Both the position numbers and the translations under genes were made by a program. Below are positions 58,037 through 64,000 of a stretch of 64,000 bases of DNA, in pieces; position 1 is the first letter of the stretch, and each line of letters starts with the position of its first letter. Under the pieces are notes generated by a model. That model ran no database searches and was not told the DNA's origin. It saw nothing but the letters and a program-made list of their open reading frames with translations. The stretch is taken from contig JAPCJH010000001.1 in the NCBI GenBank assembly GCA_027887045.1, positions 372,001 through 436,000 on the forward strand, in the 5' to 3' direction. This stretch comes from Nitrososphaerota archaeon (GTDB lineage Archaea > Thermoproteota > Nitrososphaeria > Nitrososphaerales > Gagatemarchaeaceae).

Positions 58037-60850
58037 TTGCCGTTAGATGTGCTCGAACTCATAGACGAGAAGGTGAGGTCAGTTGGCCAGAGCATTGGGA
58101 TAGTCGAGGCCTCCCCACCCCAGAAGGAGGCGATTCCCTTGATTCTCAAAGGGGAAAATGTCTTGGTCGTGGCGCCCACGGGGAGCGGGAAGACCGAGGC
58201 GGCGCTCCTGCCGATTCTCAGCAAACTGGTCACTGCCGGAATCAGAGGAAGGCTGAGGTTGATCTACGTCACGCCTCTCAGGGCGTTGAACCGGGACATC
58301 CTGAGGCGGGTTACCCTATGGTGCGATAAACTCGGATTGAAAGTCGCCGTCCGGCACGGCGACACTACCCTGTCCGAGAGACGGAGGCTGGTACTTTCGC
58401 CCCCCGATATCATGATCACGACGCCGGAGACGCTACAGGCGATGCTCGCTTCCCCGAGGATGCGAAAGAATCTTTCAGACGTCGAATTCGTCGTAGTGGA
58501 CGAAGTTCATGAACTCATTGAAAGCCGTCGGGGAATCCAGCTTTCGGTCGGGCTGGAACGGTTGTTGCTCGCCACCAGCCGTCCCTTTCAAGTGGTGGGG
58601 CTCTCGGCGACAGTTCAGGACCCGAAGCTGGCCGCAAGCGTCATTTTCGGGAAGAGGGAAGTTCGGGTAACCGACATAACGTCCGAACGTAGAGTAGATT
58701 TCCAGATCGAGCTTCCACTCGTGAATGCGGGGCACAGGATAAAAGCGAGGGATATGTTCATCAGTCCAGAGGCGGTCGCGCGGCTCGACTTGCTCGCATC
58801 GCTGGTCCGTTCGCACAGGGCGGTCCTAATCTTCGTGAACAGCAGAACACTTGCCGAGATGCTCTCCTCCAGGCTCAGGCTGCTGAACGTCGAGGTCGGT
58901 GTGCATCACGGTTCGCTTCCGCGGGAAGAGAGGGAGAGGGTCGAAGAGGACTTCAAGAAGGGGAGAATCAATGCCATCGTCTGCACCTCGACCCTCGAGC
59001 TGGGGATAGATATTGGGAGCGTCGACCTCGTCATCCAATACATGTCGCCGAGGCAGGTGACGTCTTTGGTCCAGCGGGTCGGGAGGAGCGGTCACACGCT
59101 CGGAGGAAAGGCTCAGGGGCACGTGATCACCGTCACCCCGGAGGACGTCGTTGAATCGGAGGCGATAATCGCGTTGGCCCGCGAAGGAAGGCTGGAAAGG
59201 ATCATCACTCACAAGGGGAGCCTGGACGTACTTGCGCACCAGGCGGTCGGCTTCGCCCTCGAACGGGGCGAGTACAGAGTGGACGAGTTCCTGGAACTTC
59301 TGAACCGCACGTACGCTTACGCGGACTTCTCAAGGGGCCAACTCGAAGATATCCTCGCCTTCCTCTCTGGGAAGGGAAAGCTTCGCTTCGATGATGAGAT
59401 TGTGAGCCCCGGGAGGGGTAGCAGGAAATACTATTTCGAGAATCTTTCGATGATACCAGACGAAAAGAGGTATCTCGTGATAGATATGACCTCCGACCAA
59501 GCGGTGGGAATCCTCGGGGAGGAGTTCGTCACGATGGACGCGCAGATCGGGATGAACATTATCCTCAAGGGGAGGGTTTGGAAGCTGCAGTCTATCTCGA
59601 GGGACGGAAAGGTATTCGTCACCCCCGTTGAAGACCCGGTTGCGGCGATACCGGGGTGGGACGGCGAGCTGATCCCTGTCTCCCGGGAGGTCGCGGAGAG
59701 GGTCGGAGTGCTCAGGAGAAAGCTGCTCGAAGGGTCGTATTCCCCCGTGTCTTCGATTGACGGCGACACACTTTCGATGGCAAAGAACGAGCTGCAGGCT
59801 CAGGAGCGTTCGACCCAGTTAATGCCGTCAGACCGACAAATTGTGTTCGAGATCTTTGCGCATTATCTCGTAGTCCACGTGTGCGGGGGCGACACCGTGA
59901 ACAGGGCTCTTGGATACGTGTTGGAAGAGGCGCTTCACGACGCCGGGCTGACCAAGTTCTGGTGGTCAGATCCTTATCGTATTCTGTTCGACCTGTCGAG
60001 GAGACCGGAGACGGACGAAATTCGCGCTGCAGCTGGGAGGGTCTTTGATGGAAGTCTCGACACCATTCAGGCTCTCTTCAACTCGAATATCGCCGGGTTT
60101 TTCCCGTTCGGCTACTATGTCAAGTTCATCGCCCAACGATTCGGACTCCTCCCGCGAGGTTCTCTCGTGTCGGAGCCCCTCTATGGGAATCTATCCAACC
60201 TCTACCAGAAAACCCCCGTAATGCAAGAAGCAATACGAGAGGTTCTCAGCCAGAAGGTCGACCTCCAAGGACTCTGGGAGGTTGTCGAGCGCGTCCACCA
60301 GAAGAGCATCGAGTATTCAATCTGGGAGAGCAAGGGTACCCCCAGCCCCCTGGCTCTTCACATTCTGAACAGATACGGAGAGCTCGCCGAGCTGACCCTC
60401 CCTGAACACGCGAGCGACTTCGAAAGGATGAGGGAGGCGCTCGAAGTCCAAGTGGTCGAGCTGATCTGCTTTGCGTGCGGGAGCGTGCTGGGTCCGCTAG
60501 AAGTGAGGGAGATACCGGACAACCCAAGGTGTCGGAACTGCGGGTCAGGGCTTCTCTCTCCCTCCTTTTGGAGTGCTACCGAACTCAAGAGACTCGTCGA
60601 GAAGAGGCTTCGGGCGGAGACCTCCACCGACGAAGAGCGTCAGAAGCTAGCCAAGGGAAGGCAAGCGGCGGACCTCGTCTTGTCGTACGGGAAGCGGGCG
60701 ATCTTTGCTCTTGGGGTCTATGGAATTGGCCCTCAGACTGCTTCCCGGGTCCTCGCCAAGATGCACGGGACAGACGAGGATTTCTACAAGGACCTCATCG
60801 CGGCGAAGGTCAAGTTCGTGACGACGAGACCTTTCTGGGATGACAGGTGA
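58037..60850 (+). CDS. Lhr-type superfamily 2 helicase, first of a tandem pair
   Basis: 937 residues from TTG 58037. Walker A VVAPTGSGKTEAALLP, motif Ia YVTPLRALNRD, II VVDEVHEL, III GLSATVQD, and IV-VI with ICTSTLELGIDIGSVDLVIQ and QRVGRSGHTLGG. Then a winged helix and a large Lhr-core beta-rich part (YYFENLSMIPDEKRYLVID). A C-terminal zinc-ribbon-like CFACG...CRNCG follows near residue 815, then a helix-hairpin-helix-like GIYGIGPQTASRVLAKMHG. It should unwind RNA:DNA or branched DNA in repair. It overlaps the second helicase gene by 4 nt. Confidence 0.92.
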   Translation: MPLDVLELIDEKVRSVGQSIGIVEASPPQKEAIPLILKGENVLVVAPTGSGKTEAALLPILSKLVTAGIRGRLRLIYVTPLRALNRDILRRVTLWCDKLGLKVAVRHGDTTLSERRRLVLSPPDIMITTPETLQAMLASPRMRKNLSDVEFVVVDEVHELIESRRGIQLSVGLERLLLATSRPFQVVGLSATVQDPKLAASVIFGKREVRVTDITSERRVDFQIELPLVNAGHRIKARDMFISPEAVARLDLLASLVRSHRAVLIFVNSRTLAEMLSSRLRLLNVEVGVHHGSLPREERERVEEDFKKGRINAIVCTSTLELGIDIGSVDLVIQYMSPRQVTSLVQRVGRSGHTLGGKAQGHVITVTPEDVVESEAIIALAREGRLERIITHKGSLDVLAHQAVGFALERGEYRVDEFLELLNRTYAYADFSRGQLEDILAFLSGKGKLRFDDEIVSPGRGSRKYYFENLSMIPDEKRYLVIDMTSDQAVGILGEEFVTMDAQIGMNIILKGRVWKLQSISRDGKVFVTPVEDPVAAIPGWDGELIPVSREVAERVGVLRRKLLEGSYSPVSSIDGDTLSMAKNELQAQERSTQLMPSDRQIVFEIFAHYLVVHVCGGDTVNRALGYVLEEALHDAGLTKFWWSDPYRILFDLSRRPETDEIRAAAGRVFDGSLDTIQALFNSNIAGFFPFGYYVKFIAQRFGLLPRGSLVSEPLYGNLSNLYQKTPVMQEAIREVLSQKVDLQGLWEVVERVHQKSIEYSIWESKGTPSPLALHILNRYGELAELTLPEHASDFERMREALEVQVVELICFACGSVLGPLEVREIPDNPRCRNCGSGLLSPSFWSATELKRLVEKRLRAETSTDEERQKLAKGRQAADLVLSYGKRAIFALGVYGIGPQTASRVLAKMHGTDEDFYKDLIAAKVKFVTTRPFWDDR

Positions 60851-63723
60851 GAAAACTGAAGGAAACGAGCGTATTCGAGCTGTTTTCCAAGCCGCTGGTA
60901 GACGCCTTGAAGGACCGAGGTTTCGAGGCGCCGACCGACCCTCAGATGAAACTGGTCCCGGTCATAACCGAGGGTAAGAACGCTCTGCTGATGGCCCCGA
61001 CGGGGACGGGGAAGACGGAAGCCGCGTTCCTTCCTATCCTGGACAGGATGATCAGAGAGGGTACCTCACGGACCAAGGGGACGAAACTCCTCTACATCAC
61101 TCCGTTGCGCGCCTTGAACAGGGACATGCTCGAGAGGATGCAATGGTGGTGCAAGCGATTCGACATAAGGCTCGGGGTGAGACACGGCGACAGCACTCAG
61201 GCGGAACGCTCGAACATGAGCATGGCACCACCAGACATTCTGATCACAACTCCTGAGACGCTCCAGATTCTCCTGGTCGGAAGGAGGATACGGGAGGCAC
61301 TCGCGTCCTTGAGGTGGCTCATCGTGGACGAGGTCCACGAGCTTGCGGAGGACAAGAGAGGGAGCCAACTGGCACTGGCCCTGGAGCGATTGCGCGAAGC
61401 GGTCCAGGGAGAGTTTCAGATAATCGGACTATCCGCGACGATCGGCTCGCCCGACATGGTGGCCGAGTTCCTCGTGGGGAAGGGGAGGGGGTGCGAAATC
61501 GTCAGAGTCCCGGTCGAGAAGTCGCTCTCATTGGAGGTGACGGCCCCGAAACCGAACTCGCAGGACAAGCAGTTCGCCGAAACGATATTCTCATACCCTG
61601 AGGTGGCGGCGAGACTCAGGACGATTAGACAGACGGTGGAAAAATACAGGTCGGTGCTGATCTTCACAAACACAAGGACGGAAGCCGAGGCACTGGCCAA
61701 CAGGTTCCGCGTGTGGGACCCCGAGTTTCCGGTTGGAATTCATCACAGCTCGCTCTCCAAGGCGACAAGGGAAGCGGTCGAGCGCGCCTTGAAGGAAGGA
61801 AGGCTCCTTGGTGTAATCTGCACGAGCAGCCTCGAGTTGGGAATCGACATAGGGTTCTTGGAGTACGTGATTCAGTACAATTCTCCGAGGCAGGTTACCC
61901 GGCTCATACAGCGCGTCGGGAGGAGCGGGCACAAGATCGGCCAGGTCTCAAGGGGGATGGTGATGACCCAGGACTCGGACGACACGCTTGAGGCGTTGGT
62001 CCTCTGCAGGAGGGCCTTGTTGGGGGAGCTAGAACCGCTGGAGCTTTACGAGATGCCATTCGACGCCGCGGTTCATCAGATGGCCGGGCTGCTGATCGAG
62101 CGTAGCTCGTGGAACCTTAACGATATGCATCAACTGTTCAGGAGGGCTTACCCTTACTCCGAATTGAGCTTTGAGACCCTCAAAAGGCTAGCGACGTATA
62201 TGCGTGACAGGTACCCCAGGCTCGCTTACTACAACGACGCGGAGAACAGGCTGTCAAGGTCGAGGGACATAAAACCGCTCTTCACCTACTATTTCGAGAA
62301 TCTTTCGATGATACCTGACGAGAGGCAGTACATCGTCATAACAGGAGGAGATACTATGGTGGGGGCGCTAGACGAAGCTTTCGTCTCTGAATACGGGGAG
62401 GTGGGTGTGAAGTTTGTCGAAGCTGGCAGGTGTTGGAAAATCGAGCAAATTTACGGGAACAAGGTGTACGTGAAGCCCGAAGAGGACCCAACGGGCGCCG
62501 TTCCTAACTGGGTCGGGGACGAGATACCCGTGCCGAGAGCGGTGGCGCTCGAAGTGGGAGCGTTGAGGCGCGGGTACGCGGAGAGCATCTTAGAACGACG
62601 AGCTGAGGAGTTCGTTTCTGCCACTCTCGAGCGGTACCCGGTGCAGCGAGACACTCTGATGGATGCGCTCAGGGAAGTGGAGGAACAGGTCGCAGCCGGG
62701 ATTCCCTTACCCTCGGACAAACTGGTCACCATCGAGAAGTGGGACAGATACGTGGTAATCCAAGCCTGCTTCGGACACAAGGTCAACAGGCTCCTCGCGA
62801 GGGTCATAGGGTACCTTCTTTCGGAGAGAATCGGCCAGGCGGTCGCGGTTCATCAGGACCCGTACAGGATTGTGATAGAGGCTGATGTGTCAGCGAAGAC
62901 CGTCCGCACCGTAACCGAAGAGCTCTTCAAAATGGACCTTCAAGTTGCGGCAGAAAGGGCGGTAGAGAGGTCAGGGATATTCAAGAGGAGAATCCTCCAT
63001 GCAGGAAAGAAACTCGGCACTATCTCGAAGGACGCGGATTATGCAAGCGTCTCAATCGCCGGGTTGATCGAGGCCATGAAGGATACCCCAGTCTATGATG
63101 AAGCCATGAAGGTGATTTTTCACGATGACTTCGACGTCAAAGGGGCGCGGGAGATGGTCGCCAAGATCATGGGAGGGGAGATAACCGTGCAGGAGCTGGA
63201 TATCGATGTGCTGTCTCCCATCGCGAGGATAGGTATCGAAGAGATCAGCAGGCGGGGGGAGATAGTTTCCCCCGAAAGACTTCGTGCGCTTCTGAGGCAA
63301 TCTACACGAGCCCGCATCCTGGACACGTTTCTCGTCGCCGTTTGCACGCACTGTTGGGAGTTCCTCGAGCTGAGACGGGTCCGCGACCTGGAGGGATTGG
63401 ACAAATGTCCGCGGTGCGGTCGAGATGCGATCGGGCTCTCCAGCGAGTCCTACGAGACGGTTTTCTCGCTTGCGCTGAAGGCTAGGAGTAGGACGACATT
63501 CCACGGTAAGAAGCTGAAGCTTCTCAATTCACTTCAAAAGTCGGCTGAGATGAGAAAAGAATACGGCCACGCCCTGGACCTTGTCCTCGCTGGACGTGGG
63601 ATCCGATTGATTGACGCTGCAAACCTGCTCACAAAGATGAAGAAAGAGGGGACGGATGTCGTCGACCTGGTGATCGATGGCGAGCGAGAAGCCCTACGAA
63701 GAAGGTATTTCGCCACTCCGTGA
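60847..63723 (+). CDS. Lhr-type superfamily 2 helicase, second of a tandem pair
   Basis: 958 residues from GTG 60847. Same domain order as its neighbour: LLMAPTGTGKTEAAFLP, YITPLRALNRDML, LIVDEVHELAEDKRG, IIGLSATIGS, VICTSSLELGIDIGFLEYVI, QRVGRSGHKIGQ, then YYFENLSMIPDERQYIVI. Near residue 840 a zinc-ribbon CTHCWE...CPRCGRDAIGL, and a C-terminal helical tail with YGHALDLVLAGRGIRLIDAANLL. The two proteins are clear paralogues. Four-base overlap suggests coordinated synthesis and possibly a heteromeric enzyme. Confidence 0.92.
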   Translation: MRKLKETSVFELFSKPLVDALKDRGFEAPTDPQMKLVPVITEGKNALLMAPTGTGKTEAAFLPILDRMIREGTSRTKGTKLLYITPLRALNRDMLERMQWWCKRFDIRLGVRHGDSTQAERSNMSMAPPDILITTPETLQILLVGRRIREALASLRWLIVDEVHELAEDKRGSQLALALERLREAVQGEFQIIGLSATIGSPDMVAEFLVGKGRGCEIVRVPVEKSLSLEVTAPKPNSQDKQFAETIFSYPEVAARLRTIRQTVEKYRSVLIFTNTRTEAEALANRFRVWDPEFPVGIHHSSLSKATREAVERALKEGRLLGVICTSSLELGIDIGFLEYVIQYNSPRQVTRLIQRVGRSGHKIGQVSRGMVMTQDSDDTLEALVLCRRALLGELEPLELYEMPFDAAVHQMAGLLIERSSWNLNDMHQLFRRAYPYSELSFETLKRLATYMRDRYPRLAYYNDAENRLSRSRDIKPLFTYYFENLSMIPDERQYIVITGGDTMVGALDEAFVSEYGEVGVKFVEAGRCWKIEQIYGNKVYVKPEEDPTGAVPNWVGDEIPVPRAVALEVGALRRGYAESILERRAEEFVSATLERYPVQRDTLMDALREVEEQVAAGIPLPSDKLVTIEKWDRYVVIQACFGHKVNRLLARVIGYLLSERIGQAVAVHQDPYRIVIEADVSAKTVRTVTEELFKMDLQVAAERAVERSGIFKRRILHAGKKLGTISKDADYASVSIAGLIEAMKDTPVYDEAMKVIFHDDFDVKGAREMVAKIMGGEITVQELDIDVLSPIARIGIEEISRRGEIVSPERLRALLRQSTRARILDTFLVAVCTHCWEFLELRRVRDLEGLDKCPRCGRDAIGLSSESYETVFSLALKARSRTTFHGKKLKLLNSLQKSAEMRKEYGHALDLVLAGRGIRLIDAANLLTKMKKEGTDVVDLVIDGEREALRRRYFATP

Positions 63724-64000
63724 GAGAATCAGCGTCATCAATGTCCTCTCATCGATCTCGGCCCTCGTCCGCCACCCGATTCTCAAGAGCGATTTGTCGT
63801 CTTGATCGATGTAGCCGCGTTTCACGTACCTGTCGACCGAATATTCCACTCGCCATTTGGGGAACTTCTCCCTTAGGAATTGTTCAAGCTCACGTCGCCC
63901 GACCCTTCCCTGTTTGGAGTTGATGAATGCGATTGATGACGCGAGGACGGCGAGGTCGTCAATTCTGATGCCCGCGGTCTCGGCCTCGCTCAGGGATGGC
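63694..64000 (-). CDS. Partial protein, winged-helix-like C-terminus (5' end beyond window)
   Basis: The minus strand is open from 64000 to the TAG at 63694, 102 codons. It reads RIDDLAVLASSIAFINSKQG, RVGRRELEQFLREKFPKWRV, EYSVDRYVKRGYIDQDDKSL, and ends LMTLILSRSGEIPSS. The helix-turn-helix-wing order resembles a winged-helix domain. Its stop lies 30 nt inside the 3' end of the second helicase gene, tail to tail. No family is recognised and the missing N-terminus prevents a functional call. Confidence 0.55.
   Translation of the reverse strand, partial: PSLSEAETAGIRIDDLAVLASSIAFINSKQGRVGRRELEQFLREKFPKWRVEYSVDRYVKRGYIDQDDKSLLRIGWRTRAEIDERTLMTLILSRSGEIPSS

Overview
The window reads as chromosomal DNA of a mesophilic to moderately thermophilic, aerobic archaeon, most likely Nitrososphaerota-like (Thaumarchaeota) or a close TACK relative. 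This placement is an inference. It rests on: a PEFG-CTERM-type archaeosortase tail at the left edge; many starts 20-30 nt behind TATA boxes (leaderless transcription) with frequent TTG/GTG starts; an archaeal uL3-uL4-uL23-uL2-uS19 cluster preceded by a SPOUT methyltransferase; a GHMP-type shikimate kinase; Lhr-type helicases; two-part RHH-like regulators; and five tRNA genes that all carry small introns, mostly at non-canonical positions. No ammonia-oxidation gene is visible. Respiration is represented by two Rieske modules, a SoxN-like cytochrome b, a CbsA-like haem protein and two cupredoxin proteins.

Layout. 1-3.4 kb: end of a sorted surface protein, a frameshifted CMD-family remnant, a membrane protein, a radical SAM enzyme, a GNAT and an SRPBCC protein. 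3.4-5.4 kb: a small accessory island with tRNA-like ~100 bp repeats, a start-less DUF1801 gene and a RelE/AbrB toxin-antitoxin pair between two repeat copies. 5.6-10.3 kb: cupredoxin membrane protein, O-methyltransferase, a divergent PadR fusion with a palindromic operator, intron-bearing tRNA-Ile, and a Rieske/cytochrome b561-like/His-rich peptide operon. 10.5-18.3 kb: tRNA-Ala, two ABC transporters, CBS protein, Hsp20 and HtpX back to back, tRNA-Val with two introns. 18.5-21 kb: class II-like HMG-CoA reductase whose 3' end abuts a LAGLIDADG endonuclease gene, with a second reductase tail on the far side. 21-25.4 kb: molybdopterin oxidoreductase, TetR, ECF-like membrane protein, tRNA-Gly, tRNA-Ala, tRNA-binding protein, two-domain cupredoxin. 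25.5-33.3 kb: a respiratory and stress cluster bracketed by two paralogous RHH-like proteins. 33.8-43.5 kb: aromatic amino acid biosynthesis, seven genes on the minus strand with alternating 4/8-nt overlaps, and DAHP synthase plus dehydroquinate synthase divergently. 43.7-49.4 kb: an HprK/PEPCK-like kinase, then ribosomal proteins. 49.4-57.9 kb: lipoate synthesis and a 2-oxoacid dehydrogenase complex with its probable regulator. 58-63.7 kb: two tandem Lhr-type helicases.

The strongest candidate for something undescribed is at 18.5-21 kb. A homing endonuclease gene lies between the intact end of the reductase gene and a diverged second copy of the reductase's last ~39 codons, as if the element carries or displaces the 3' end of its host gene. 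Second is the density of tRNA introns (seven putative introns in five tRNA genes). Third is the toxin-antitoxin pair framed by tRNA-Ile-like repeats. All assignments come from reading the sequence; no database or structure search was run.
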